64,000 nt of DNA from an uncultured Dysgonomonas sp. (GCF_900079725.1 NZ_LT599032.1:370948-434947); one strand, 5' to 3'; positions 45,594-55,173 are shown, counted from the first letter of the stretch. The notes: generated by a model from the sequence alone, not told the origin. A program made the numbers and translations.

Positions 45594-46439
45594 GTGATCT
45601 TAATCGCAGAAAGTGGCTCTACAAAAACCGAATGGTGTTTGGTAGACAGGGAAGGCATCGCAGCCCATTTCCTGTCGGATGGTATTAATCCCTTTTTTCA
45701 GTCACGGAAAGAGATTAGCCGCCTGATTCGAATACAGCTTCCCCAGATATTTTTCAGGGCAAAGTTTCATACAATTTATTTTTATGGCGCAGGTTGCTCT
45801 TCCCCCGAAAAAAAAGGTATTGTAAAAGCGTCGTTTGAGGCGCAATTCAGAACTCCTGCCGTAATAGAGAGTGACCTTTTAGGATCGGCCAGAGCATTAT
45901 TTCAGGATAAGGCCGGAATAGCCTGTATATTAGGCACCGGATCTAACTCATGTTTTTATGATGGGACTGACATAATAAAAAACATAAAATCGCTTGGATA
46001 TATCCTCGGCGATGAAGGTAGCGGCGCTTCGATGGGAAAAACATTCGTTGCCGATTGCCTGAAAGGTCTTGCTCCTGCAATGCTAGCAGAATTATTCTAC
46101 GAAAAATATAAGATCACCCCCGACGAGATAATAGACTATGTATATACAAAACCCTTCCCGAACAAACTACTATCCGTCATGTCTTATTTCTTATACGATC
46201 ATATGGACGACCCGTATGTAAAAAATCTGGTATATCGCAATCTACGTTCCTTCTTCGAAAGAAATATCCTGCAATACGATTACACGGAGTATCCGGTCAG
46301 AGTAGTAGGCACTATTGCCAATATGTATGCCGATATTATCAGGGAGATAGCCGACGAACTTAATATTCATATAGATATAATAATAGAGAATCCTATCAAA
46401 GGCTTAATTGAATATCATAAGAGCGATAAATATTTGTGA
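45594..46439 (+). CDS. BadF/BadG-type ATPase, probable amino-sugar kinase (MurK-like)
   Basis: The protein (281 residues) starts at GTG with the ASKHA phosphate-1 motif MILIAESGSTKTEW, followed by the second ATP loop ACILGTGSNSCFYDG and LGDEGSGASMGK (about 140-151). This is the BadF/BadG/BcrA/BcrD ATPase family that includes N-acetylglucosamine kinase and the MurNAc/GlcNAc kinase MurK. It opens a same-strand cluster with an AmpG-like permease and a NamZ muramidase, so a role in phosphorylating salvaged MurNAc or GlcNAc is the best guess. Family and motifs are seen or known; substrate is inference. Confidence 0.82.
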   Translation: MILIAESGSTKTEWCLVDREGIAAHFLSDGINPFFQSRKEISRLIRIQLPQIFFRAKFHTIYFYGAGCSSPEKKGIVKASFEAQFRTPAVIESDLLGSARALFQDKAGIACILGTGSNSCFYDGTDIIKNIKSLGYILGDEGSGASMGKTFVADCLKGLAPAMLAELFYEKYKITPDEIIDYVYTKPFPNKLLSVMSYFLYDHMDDPYVKNLVYRNLRSFFERNILQYDYTEYPVRVVGTIANMYADIIREIADELNIHIDIIIENPIKGLIEYHKSDKYL

Positions 46440-46693
46440 AAATATGTATCTAACATATAATAAATATTAATTGAATTATAATTTAACACCTCGCATCATC
46501 TTATTTAGGATATAGAATATAAATTTGTACTAAGTGATTCACGACCTTAAAAGAATGCTGAAAAGGATTTATTAATCTATATACACAACAACCTGTTTAT
46601 CGGTTATATAAAACATTGGTATCACTTGCTTCTAATTTCAACAGATCAAATTATAACTTGTAACTAATATATAACAATAAAACCGGCATAAAA

Positions 46694-48148
46694 ATGAAAA
46701 TCAATTGTTTTATACCTTTCCAAAGCACCGAACAGGCTAAGAATACAGTTATCACCCTGAAACAATCGTCACTGTCCAACAAGATTTATTTGTTAACAGA
46801 CAATGACACCAAAGATATGATAAATGGCTGTGAAACAATCGGCATTGATTCTCTACGTTCAACGGCCACGATAAAAAAGATTGCAGCAAAAGCGGATACT
46901 GATTATACATTGATTTACACCAAATCAGCCGACCTTCGTCTAGGCATGTTTGCCCTCGACCGCATGTTACAGATAATCAAAGATTCAGATGCCGGATTTG
47001 TTTATGCCGACCATTATCAGGTAATTGGCGAAGAAAAGAAAAACAATCCCCTTATCGCTTATCAAAAGGGTAGTTTGAGGGACGATTTCAATTTCGGATC
47101 CCTTATATTATATAAAACAAGCGAATTGAAAAAAGCTGTGGATAGGATGGATAAAGAATACAAATTCGCCGGAATTTACGACTTACGCCTGAAAGTATCC
47201 CAAGCTGCCAACCTGGTTCATATCAATGAATATTTATATACCGAAATAGAGAACGACACGCGCAAAAGCGGTGAGAAGATATTCGATTACGTAGACCCTA
47301 AAAACCGTCAGGTACAGATAGAGATGGAGGAGGCCTGTACAGACCATCTGAAGAAAATTGGCGGCTACCTGGCTCCACAATTCAGGAAAGTTGAATTTAA
47401 TAAATTTGATTTCGAATACGAAGCATCCGTCATTATTCCGGTCCGTAACCGTATACGAACCATCGGAGACGCTATAAAATCGGTTCTGAACCAGAAGACC
47501 AACTTCAAATTTAACCTCATCGTTATCGACAATTACTCTACAGACGGAACAACTGAAGCCATTGATAAATTTGCTTCCGACAACCGTTTGGTACATATTA
47601 TACCCGAAAATAAAGAATTGGGAATAGGCGGCTGCTGGAATGCGGGCGTGCATCACCCTAAATGTGGTAAATTCGCCATACAGCTCGATAGCGATGATGT
47701 ATATTCGGACGAAAATACACTGCAAAAGATAGTGGATGCTTTCTACGAACAGAATTGTGCGATGGTAGTAGGCACATATATGCTCACCGACTTCGATATG
47801 AAGATGATACCACCGGGTATTATCGATCACAAGGAATGGACTCCGGAAAACGGCCGCAATAATGCATTGCGTATCAACGGACTCGGCGCTCCCCGCGCAT
47901 TCTATACTCCTGTACTAAGGGAGATAAAGGTACCGAACACCAGCTACGGAGAAGATTATGCCTTAGGCTTGCATTTTTCACGGGAATACCAGATTGGACG
48001 TATCTATGACGTTCTATATCTGTGCCGCCGCTGGGACGATAATTCAGATGCTTCGCTCGATATAGTAAAGATGAATAACCACAATACCTATAAAGACAGG
48101 ATCCGCACATGGGAACTGGAAGCCCGTATAGCTTTGAATAAAAAATAA
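46694..48148 (+). CDS. Glycosyltransferase with two GT-A-like domains
   Basis: The C-terminal half (about 237-484) is a GT2 family domain: ASVIIPVRNRIRTIGDAIKSVLNQ, the LIVIDNYSTDGT strand and the metal-binding QLDSDDVY. The N-terminal half (about 1-230) looks like a second, degenerate GT-A fold (MKINCFIPFQ..., AGFVYADHYQV, FGSLILYK). No membrane segment, so action is cytoplasmic. It lies between the kinase and DUF4922 genes, 5 bp before the latter. Acceptor and donor unknown. It could build or modify a glycan from the recycled sugars, but this is speculation. Confidence 0.85.
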   Translation: MKINCFIPFQSTEQAKNTVITLKQSSLSNKIYLLTDNDTKDMINGCETIGIDSLRSTATIKKIAAKADTDYTLIYTKSADLRLGMFALDRMLQIIKDSDAGFVYADHYQVIGEEKKNNPLIAYQKGSLRDDFNFGSLILYKTSELKKAVDRMDKEYKFAGIYDLRLKVSQAANLVHINEYLYTEIENDTRKSGEKIFDYVDPKNRQVQIEMEEACTDHLKKIGGYLAPQFRKVEFNKFDFEYEASVIIPVRNRIRTIGDAIKSVLNQKTNFKFNLIVIDNYSTDGTTEAIDKFASDNRLVHIIPENKELGIGGCWNAGVHHPKCGKFAIQLDSDDVYSDENTLQKIVDAFYEQNCAMVVGTYMLTDFDMKMIPPGIIDHKEWTPENGRNNALRINGLGAPRAFYTPVLREIKVPNTSYGEDYALGLHFSREYQIGRIYDVLYLCRRWDDNSDASLDIVKMNNHNTYKDRIRTWELEARIALNKK

Positions 48149-48153
48149 AAAAC

Positions 48154-49092
48154 ATGACTGCATCCTCTCTCAAGATAAGGGAACTGTTCCGTTCGCAACT
48201 CGAAAAATGGGAACTCGCCAGAGTTAATTATAAGGCTCTAGAAAAAGTGAAGTCCAGGGATTTCTCTTTTGGAGACTTCTCTGTAAGGGTACAGTTCAAT
48301 CCCGCACGTATCCTGTCATCTGCCGCAAAAGTAGACGCAAAGTCCATTCAGGAAAGGAAATGCTTTCTTTGCCCGCAGAATCTGCCTGCAGAGCAAGAAG
48401 GCACTCCATTTGGCACAGACTATCAGATACTGGTAAACCCCTATCCTATTTTTCCCGAACACTTCACAATACCGACATACAATCATGTGGACCAACTGAT
48501 AGTGAACAGATATGGAGATATGCTCGATCTTGCTAAATGCCTCAGTGAATATACCTTGTTTTACAATGGCCCTAAATGTGGGGCATCGGCTCCAGACCAT
48601 GCCCATTTTCAGGCAGGAATAAAAGGGTTTCTCCCCATCGAGAAAGACATTTGGAGTATTGCCAAAGAGGAGATATATAAATCGGAAGGCCTAACCGTAT
48701 ATGCTGTAAAGGAATATCTTCGCAATTTCTTTTTGTTGGAGGCCACAAATAAAGACGATGCTGTTATCTTTTTCAAAAAGCTATATGCTTTACTCGATTG
48801 GAACGATGGAGATAAAGAACCTATGATGAACATTCTATGCTGGCACGAAGAAGGTAAGTTTTATAGCTGTATATTCCCTCGTGAAAAACATCGCCCGACG
48901 TGTTTCTTTACCGAAGGGGAAGGTAATTTACTTATTAGTCCGGCAGCTGTAGATTTAGGTGGTGTATTTATCACGCCATTAGAAAAAGATTATGACAAGA
49001 TAACTGCTAAAGACATTGAAGGCATCCTGAAAGAAATATGCATCAGTAATGAGAAGATACAAGCCATTATAAATAAGATCATAAACCTGTAA
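48154..49092 (+). CDS. DUF4922 protein (HIT/GalT-like nucleotidyltransferase or phosphorylase)
   Basis: The histidine-triad-like motif PDHAHFQAG (H149, H151, Q153) matches the HxHxQ active site of GalT and GDP-hexose phosphorylases, whose first histidine becomes nucleotidylated. A CFLC pair (C70, C73) in RKCFLCPQNLP resembles the zinc site of GalT. The family name DUF4922 has no fixed reaction. It is 5 bp after the glycosyltransferase gene and 4 bp before spoIID, so the three are translated together; it may make or break an NDP-sugar used by the glycosyltransferase (inference). Confidence 0.8.
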   Translation: MTASSLKIRELFRSQLEKWELARVNYKALEKVKSRDFSFGDFSVRVQFNPARILSSAAKVDAKSIQERKCFLCPQNLPAEQEGTPFGTDYQILVNPYPIFPEHFTIPTYNHVDQLIVNRYGDMLDLAKCLSEYTLFYNGPKCGASAPDHAHFQAGIKGFLPIEKDIWSIAKEEIYKSEGLTVYAVKEYLRNFFLLEATNKDDAVIFFKKLYALLDWNDGDKEPMMNILCWHEEGKFYSCIFPREKHRPTCFFTEGEGNLLISPAAVDLGGVFITPLEKDYDKITAKDIEGILKEICISNEKIQAIINKIINL

Positions 49093-49096
49093 CAAT

Positions 49097-50395
49097 ATGG
49101 AACCGGAAGTAAGTGTGGGCGTTTTGTGGAACAAGGAAATATCTTTCGTACTCGACAAGCAATATATTTGTCAGAAAAATGAAGTGACAGGCAAGCAATC
49201 CGTATCCTGCAAATACGGACTAATATCCTGGAACAATAGTTTTTATAGAGAATTACTCTTTATTCCTAATGATAACGAAGCATCATTCACGCTAAAAGAG
49301 GTAACTATCGGAATCAATTTTCACTGGGAGCGAAAAGAAGACCAGCGGTTTCAGGGTGCATTGAAACTGATAGTGGAAAACAATGAAATTACAGCCATCA
49401 ATATAATCAAAATAGAAGATTATCTTACCAGCGTCATATCGTCCGAAATGAGTGCGACAGCTTCTTTGGAATTACTAAAAGCCCATGCAGTTATCTCTCG
49501 TAGCTGGCTATTAGCTCAGATAGAGAAGAACAAGGAAATAGTAGCAAATAAAGAAAAATATACTACTTTCACCGAAACCGGGGATGAAATTATTCGCTGG
49601 TACGACCGGGAAGACCACCTCAACTTTGATGTATGCGCGGACGACCATTGCCAGCGCTACCAGGGAATAACCCGTGCTTCTGCAAATATCGACACTGTCC
49701 GTCAGGCTATAAAAGAAACTCGGGGACAAGTATTAATGTCGGAAAATAAGATATGTGATGCCCGTTTCTCGAAATGCTGCGGTGGTGTTGTGGAAGAATT
49801 CCAGAATTGCTGGGAAGATATAAAATATCCTTATCTGGTAAAATTACGGGACAACGAAAACAATACGGATATTCCCGATCTCACCATCGAACAGGAGTCT
49901 GTAAAATGGATAGAATCACGTCCTGCTGCATTTTGTAATACACAGGATAAAAAAATATTAGGACAAGTATTGAATAATTATGACCAGGAAACGACAGACT
50001 TCTATCGTTGGCAAGTCACATATTCACAAGATGAAATATCAACCCTGATTCAGAAACGCTCCGGTATCGACTTCGGCACTATTTACGAACTCATCCCTAT
50101 CGAAAGAGGAACTTCAGGCCGTCTGATAAAGCTGAAGATCGTAGGGTCTAAAAAGACAATGATTATAGGTAAAGAACTGGAGATACGCCGTATTTTGTCT
50201 ACATCACATCTTTACAGTTCGGCTTTTATTGTAGATAAAACGGACAATAGTTTCACCCTCACAGGTGCAGGTTGGGGACATGGTGTAGGACTTTGCCAGA
50301 TAGGAGCAGCGATGATGGGAGAAAAAGGATATTCTTATGATAAAATATTACTGCATTATTATGTGGGTGCAAGAATAGAGAAGAATTATAAATGA
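49097..50395 (+). CDS. SpoIID/LytB domain-containing protein
   Basis: SpoIID proteins are lytic transglycosylases or peptidoglycan-binding regulators acting on stripped glycan strands. The SpoIID core shows IEDYLTSVISSEM (with the conserved E near residue 117), LLKAHAVISRSWLL and, at the C-terminus, GAGWGHGVGLCQIGAAMMGEKGYSYDKIL. No signal peptide is visible at the N-terminus (MEPEVSVGVLWNKEISFVLD), which is odd for an enzyme of the cell wall; it may use another start or another export route, or act on imported fragments. 432 residues. Confidence 0.9.
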   Translation: MEPEVSVGVLWNKEISFVLDKQYICQKNEVTGKQSVSCKYGLISWNNSFYRELLFIPNDNEASFTLKEVTIGINFHWERKEDQRFQGALKLIVENNEITAINIIKIEDYLTSVISSEMSATASLELLKAHAVISRSWLLAQIEKNKEIVANKEKYTTFTETGDEIIRWYDREDHLNFDVCADDHCQRYQGITRASANIDTVRQAIKETRGQVLMSENKICDARFSKCCGGVVEEFQNCWEDIKYPYLVKLRDNENNTDIPDLTIEQESVKWIESRPAAFCNTQDKKILGQVLNNYDQETTDFYRWQVTYSQDEISTLIQKRSGIDFGTIYELIPIERGTSGRLIKLKIVGSKKTMIIGKELEIRRILSTSHLYSSAFIVDKTDNSFTLTGAGWGHGVGLCQIGAAMMGEKGYSYDKILLHYYVGARIEKNYK

Positions 50396-50438
50396 AAAAC
50401 GAAGAGTGAAAAGTGAATAATACTCAAAACTCACCTTT

Positions 50439-52298
50439 ATGAAAAACAACAAAAAATCGCCATGGGCATGGATTCCGACGCTATACTTAGCCGAAGGATT
50501 ACCATATGTTGCAGTGCAAACGATATCCATCATTATGTACAAACGGATGGGGATATCGAATACCGACATAGCTTTATATACCAGCTGGTTATATCTGCCA
50601 TGGGTAATAAAATTTTTGTGGAGTCCGTTTGTAGATTTGCTAAAGACAAAACGCTGGTGGATTGTAGCTATGCAACTGCTCATCGGTGCAGGATTTGCAG
50701 GTATTGCATTTACCATACCCGTTCCCTTCTTCTTTCAGGCTACACTGGCCATCTTTGCTCTGTTAGCGTTTAGTTCCGCGACACATGATATTGCTGCCGA
50801 CGGTTTTTATATGTTGGGACTCGATACGAACCAGCAAGCCAAATATGTAGGTATCAGAAGTACTTTCTACCGTATAGCAACGGTATTCGGACAGGGAATA
50901 CTTATTATACTTGCCGGCTTCCTCGAAAGCAGTACCGGTTGTGAACCCGTAAAGATAAATATAGATGCATCCCCACAGTATACCCAATCTACATTGTATA
51001 TCCCTCAGATTCAGAATATCGCTCCTCAGGATGGCGAAATCCACTTTATTGTCCATAATGACAATCTGCGAATAGGTACACATGGCGTAAACAAAGACAG
51101 CCTGAAAATCTTTCTCGACAGCATATCCACCCTGAATCTGGATAATGGTTTTGTTATAAAAAACGTAGAAACAAAAAAGAATGATGACGGATGGTGGAAA
51201 ACAAATGTCTCCAAACCTCTCGGTGGCTGGATAAAAGACACATTCGGAGAAAAAAGGTATGTAGCCAAATCGGAACATGTGGGTAATGTTGCAGTAGCAA
51301 CTGTCACCTTATCTAAAGAACCGGAACATGGCAAAACGATGGTATTGAATACTACGATGAACAGAGGAGATAAAAGTATTGCACTCATAGAAGGTGACCG
51401 CTTATCTTTCAACGAAAATAACTGGGATAGGCCTGCATATATGGTATTTCAGGTCGACTCTAAGCTGGCAGCAAACAGTTCTGTGGAATATAAGGGATTA
51501 TCGGGTAATATTCCATTTGCATGGTCTATAACATTCCTTGTTTTGGCGGGTCTGTTTGTCTTCTTTGGCTTCTATCATAAAGTAATGTTGCCCAAACCCG
51601 ATTCGGATAAGCCGCACGCTCATGTAACTGCAAAATCAATATTTGAAGAGTTTGGCGTCACATTCGCCACTTTCTTCAAAAAGCCACAGGTATGGACGGC
51701 GATATTCTTCATGCTTACATTCCGCTTCTCGGAAGCACAGGTTATTAAACTTATCAATCCGTTTCTCCTCGACCCTAAAGATGTGGGAGGACTCGGACTT
51801 ACGACTGGCGAAGTCGGATTAGTATACGGTACGGTAGGTATTATAGGGCTTACTCTCGGCGGCATAATCGGAGGATTTATTGCAGCGCGTGGCGGTCTCA
51901 AAAAATGGTTATGGCCTATGACACTAAGCATGCTGCTGACTATAGCAACATTTCTGTATCTTAGTTTCTCACAAACGGACAATCTGCTTGTAATCAATAT
52001 ATGTGTATTTATAGAGCAATTTGGTTACGGATTCGGATTCACCGCGTATATGCTTTATCTGATGTATTTCTCCGAAGGGAAGCATAAAACAGCACACTAT
52101 GCGTTCTGTACAGGACTAATGGCCGCCGGCATGATGCTACCGGGTATGTTTGCGGGATGGCTGCAAGAGCAGTTGGGATACAATCACTTCTTTATCTGGG
52201 TGATGATATGCAGTATAATTCCGATTATCGCGGTATCCCTACTAAAAATAGACCCCGATTACGGAAAAGCTAAAAAAGAAACAGAAGAAACAAACTAA
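50439..52298 (+). CDS. AmpG-like MFS permease with a large inserted periplasmic domain
   Basis: AmpG-type permeases import muropeptides or, in Tannerella, free MurNAc (MurT). TM1-5 lie within residues 11-163, starting with the typical WIPTLYLAEGLPY; the second half (about 359-610) has the remaining helices, including LGLTTGEVGLVYGTVGIIGLTLGG. Between TM5 and TM6 there is an insert of about 195 residues (164-358) that looks beta-rich and soluble (VATVTLSKEPEHGKTMVLNT). By helix count it faces the periplasm. Typical AmpG lacks it. It sits between spoIID and namZ. Confidence 0.88.
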   Translation: MKNNKKSPWAWIPTLYLAEGLPYVAVQTISIIMYKRMGISNTDIALYTSWLYLPWVIKFLWSPFVDLLKTKRWWIVAMQLLIGAGFAGIAFTIPVPFFFQATLAIFALLAFSSATHDIAADGFYMLGLDTNQQAKYVGIRSTFYRIATVFGQGILIILAGFLESSTGCEPVKINIDASPQYTQSTLYIPQIQNIAPQDGEIHFIVHNDNLRIGTHGVNKDSLKIFLDSISTLNLDNGFVIKNVETKKNDDGWWKTNVSKPLGGWIKDTFGEKRYVAKSEHVGNVAVATVTLSKEPEHGKTMVLNTTMNRGDKSIALIEGDRLSFNENNWDRPAYMVFQVDSKLAANSSVEYKGLSGNIPFAWSITFLVLAGLFVFFGFYHKVMLPKPDSDKPHAHVTAKSIFEEFGVTFATFFKKPQVWTAIFFMLTFRFSEAQVIKLINPFLLDPKDVGGLGLTTGEVGLVYGTVGIIGLTLGGIIGGFIAARGGLKKWLWPMTLSMLLTIATFLYLSFSQTDNLLVINICVFIEQFGYGFGFTAYMLYLMYFSEGKHKTAHYAFCTGLMAAGMMLPGMFAGWLQEQLGYNHFFIWVMICSIIPIIAVSLLKIDPDYGKAKKETEETN

Positions 52299-52339
52299 TA
52301 CGAAAACTGGGTTTTCCAAACCCGTGATGGGTGCTTGAC

Positions 52340-52389
52340 AAGTAAAACGGCTTTTGGTGTTCCCTGCTATTTATAGAGCCGTTTTACTT
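52340..52389 (+). terminator. Hairpin between the permease gene and namZ
   Basis: AAGTAAAACGGCT (52340-52352) pairs perfectly with AGCCGTTTTACTT (52377-52389), loop 24 nt, followed by a few T. Just upstream GGGTTT pairs with AAACCC (52311-52325). It is probably a partial terminator or processing site within the cluster. Confidence 0.65.
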
Positions 52390-52428
52390 TTATTCTCCGA
52401 TTAAGTCATTAACTTTCAATTCTCTATT

Positions 52429-53664
52429 ATGAAAAAAGTTATTATTATATTATCCATTCTCATTCTGATACCTATCCTGTCTTTTTCCCAAAAAATAAGG
52501 ATAAAAACTGGCGTTGAAGTTCTGAAAGAGCAAAATTTTAAAATACTGGAAGGGAAACGTGTAGGTCTGATTACAAATCCTACAGGAGTCGATAACAATA
52601 TGAAGTCTGTTATTGATGTACTCTTTGAGGCCCCGAATGTAAATCTGACAGCACTTTTTGCACCCGAACATGGAGTACGTGGCGACAGGCATGCCGGAGA
52701 CTATGTAGAAACCGTCACCGATCCTAAAACCGGGCTTACGGTTTATTCCCTTCATGGTAAAACACGCAAAGCAACGCCTGATATGCTGAAAGATATCGAT
52801 GTCCTTGTATATGACATACAGGATATAGGCAGCCGTTCGTTCACATACATCAGCACAATGGGGCTGGCAATGGAGGCAGCTGCAGAAAACAATATCGAAT
52901 TTATCGTTCTCGACAGGCCAAACCCTCTGGGCGGGCAAAAGGTAGAAGGCTGCCTGGTAGAAGAGGGCTTTATATCATTCGTGAGCCAGTTCAAAATACC
53001 ATATGTATACGGACTAACCTGCGGAGAACTGGCATTGCTGCTCAATGGCGAAAATATGCTAAAAGGCAAGTGCAAGTTACAGGTAGTGAAAATGAAAGGC
53101 TGGAAACGGAAAATGACATACGACCAAACAGGCCTGCAATGGATACCGTCATCGCCACATATACCCCAGCCGGTTTCTGCTATATTTTATCCGGTTTCGG
53201 GCATATTGGGCGAACTGGGATATATGTCTATCGGTGTGGGATATACCATCCCTTTCCAGATGTTTGCCACAGAATGGATCAACGCTGATGATCTGGCCGG
53301 TAACTTGAATCGCTTACGGCTACCCGGCGTACATTTCAGACCTATACACCTGAAACCTTTCTATTCGGTAGGACAAGGCAAGCTGTATCAAGGGGTACAG
53401 GTGCATATAATGGATTACCAAAAGGCAAAATTATCCGAAATCCAGTTCTACGTTATGCAGGAAGTAGCAAGACTGTATCCCGACAAAGCAGTGTTCAACA
53501 ATGCAGACCAAAAACGTTTCAGGATGTTCGACCAGGTTGCGGGAAGTGATTATATCCGGTTGACCTTCGCAAAAAATAACAGTTTTGACGATATTAAAGA
53601 TTTTTGGTATAAAGACACAGAGGTTTTCAAACGGCTATCAAAAAAGTATTATTTATACAAATAA
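52429..53664 (+). CDS. namZ: DUF1343 exo-beta-N-acetylmuramidase (NamZ family, GH171)
   Basis: NamZ releases MurNAc from the non-reducing end of peptidoglycan fragments. A signal peptide (MKKVIIILSILILIPILSFS) precedes the DUF1343 core: KRVGLITNPTGVD, FAPEHGVRGDRHAG with the catalytic glutamate candidate (about residue 82), and DIQDIGSRSFTYIS, LDRPNPLGG. Length 411 is normal. It follows the AmpG-like permease gene, so its product could be taken up directly. The reaction is known from characterised homologues; activity here is inferred. Confidence 0.9.
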   Translation: MKKVIIILSILILIPILSFSQKIRIKTGVEVLKEQNFKILEGKRVGLITNPTGVDNNMKSVIDVLFEAPNVNLTALFAPEHGVRGDRHAGDYVETVTDPKTGLTVYSLHGKTRKATPDMLKDIDVLVYDIQDIGSRSFTYISTMGLAMEAAAENNIEFIVLDRPNPLGGQKVEGCLVEEGFISFVSQFKIPYVYGLTCGELALLLNGENMLKGKCKLQVVKMKGWKRKMTYDQTGLQWIPSSPHIPQPVSAIFYPVSGILGELGYMSIGVGYTIPFQMFATEWINADDLAGNLNRLRLPGVHFRPIHLKPFYSVGQGKLYQGVQVHIMDYQKAKLSEIQFYVMQEVARLYPDKAVFNNADQKRFRMFDQVAGSDYIRLTFAKNNSFDDIKDFWYKDTEVFKRLSKKYYLYK

Positions 53665-53732
53665 AACAGACAGATATCAATATTTACATATCTTATATCG
53701 ACAAACAATCTTTTATTTTATAGCATTTTTAT

Positions 53733-53740
53733 TATCTTTG
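53733..53740 (+). promoter_or_regulatory. -7 promoter element of the DUF1080 gene
   Basis: TATCTTTG, 44 bp before the ATG, matches TAnnTTTG. It suggests that the DUF1080 gene has its own transcript in addition to any read-through from namZ. Confidence 0.6.
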
Positions 53741-53784
53741 TTGAAATAGTTAATTATTTTATTTAATACCAAAGCCCTAATTTA

Positions 53785-55062
53785 ATGAAACCAAAAATCA
53801 AAAACTTTGTTGCATCATGCGCTATCTTGTCCATAGCATTGACTTCCTGCAACAGTGCACAACCCGAGAACACTTTATCGGAAAAGGAAAAAGCCGAAGG
53901 ATGGCAATTGCTATTTGACGGAAAAACAATGGCCGGATGGAAAGATTACAACGGTACAACTCTTACGCAGCCGTGGCACGTCGTAGAAGGTTGTATCCAG
54001 GCCAAAGGCGATGGCAGTGATGCGAGCGGTTATATTGTAACTGATAAGCAATACGAAAACTTCGAACTTTCGTGGGACTGGAAACTATCGAAAGGTGGCA
54101 ATAGCGGTATGCTGTACCATGTGGTAGAACGCCCTCAATATAGTGTACCTTATGTTACAGGCCCCGAATACCAATTGATAGATGCTCCTAATTTTCCCGA
54201 TAAGCTGGAAGACTGGCAAAATATGGGTGCAGACTATGCGATGCATATTCCTGATACCACACTGATGAAAGTAAACCCGCAGGGAGAATGGAACAATTCT
54301 AAAATTGTATTCGATAATGGCCATGTTGAACATTGGCTCAATGGTGTAAAAATACTTGAATTTGAGGCATGGACCGATGACTGGTATGCGCGTAAAAACA
54401 GCGGCAAATGGCATAATGCACCGGAATACGGACTGGCTAAAAAAGGTGTGCTATGCCTGCAGGATCACGGATATCCGGCATCGTTCCGCAATATCAAGAT
54501 AAAAGAGCTTCCCCGCAAGACAAAAGAGGTGACACTATTTAATGGTACAGACCTTACAGGATGGGATGTATACGGAACCGAAAAATGGTATGTAAAAGAT
54601 GGACTACTGGTATGCGAAAGTGGCCCCGACAAACAATACGGCTACTTAGCCACACGCGAATATTATGATGATTTCGACCTGACTGTAGAATTTAAGCAGG
54701 AAGCCGACGGAAACTCCGGTGTATTTATCCGTTCCTTTATAGAAAAGGACGTGAAAGTAAACGGATGGCAGGTGGAAGTAGCACCTAAAGGTCATGGTAC
54801 AGGGGGTATCTATGAATCTTACGGACGCGGATGGATCATAGAAGCTCCAAAAGAAAAAGATAATGTGCTGAAAGTCGGAGACTGGAATACAATGCGCATT
54901 CTGGTTCAGGGAGATAAAGTTACTACCTGGCTCAACGGAGAAGAAATAGTAAATCTCGTGGACGAAAAAATCGGACAGGGACAAGGCCGTATCGCACTCC
55001 AAATACACGATGGTGGAGGAATTAAAGTATTGTGGCGCAATCTGAAGCTGAAAACACTATAA
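53785..55062 (+). CDS. Lipoprotein with two DUF1080 (3-keto-disaccharide hydrolase-like) domains
   Basis: Lipobox LTSC places the acylated cysteine at C22. Two tandem DUF1080 domains follow: one from WQLLFDGKTMAGWKDYNG (about 42-245) and a second from EVTLFNGTDLTGWDVYG (about 250-425). Each has the concanavalin-like jelly-roll pattern, with NSGMLYHV and NSGVFIRS at equal positions. DUF1080 proteins include 3-keto-glycoside hydrolases. Whether it belongs with namZ and the permease is uncertain, because it has its own promoter element. Confidence 0.9.
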   Translation: MKPKIKNFVASCAILSIALTSCNSAQPENTLSEKEKAEGWQLLFDGKTMAGWKDYNGTTLTQPWHVVEGCIQAKGDGSDASGYIVTDKQYENFELSWDWKLSKGGNSGMLYHVVERPQYSVPYVTGPEYQLIDAPNFPDKLEDWQNMGADYAMHIPDTTLMKVNPQGEWNNSKIVFDNGHVEHWLNGVKILEFEAWTDDWYARKNSGKWHNAPEYGLAKKGVLCLQDHGYPASFRNIKIKELPRKTKEVTLFNGTDLTGWDVYGTEKWYVKDGLLVCESGPDKQYGYLATREYYDDFDLTVEFKQEADGNSGVFIRSFIEKDVKVNGWQVEVAPKGHGTGGIYESYGRGWIIEAPKEKDNVLKVGDWNTMRILVQGDKVTTWLNGEEIVNLVDEKIGQGQGRIALQIHDGGGIKVLWRNLKLKTL

Positions 55063-55115
55063 TAAAAAACACTACTTTTTCTGCAATAGCTTCTCATATT
55101 GTACCATATACTAAG

Positions 55116-55142
55116 AAGGGTTACCCGCAACAGGTAACCCTT
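55116..55142 (+). terminator. Terminator of the DUF1080 gene
   Basis: AAGGGTTACC (55116-55125) pairs with GGTAACCCTT (55133-55142), followed by TTTGATTTA. Between convergent genes. Confidence 0.85.
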
Positions 55143-55173
55143 TGATTTACTCATAAGTATGGAATAATATTTA

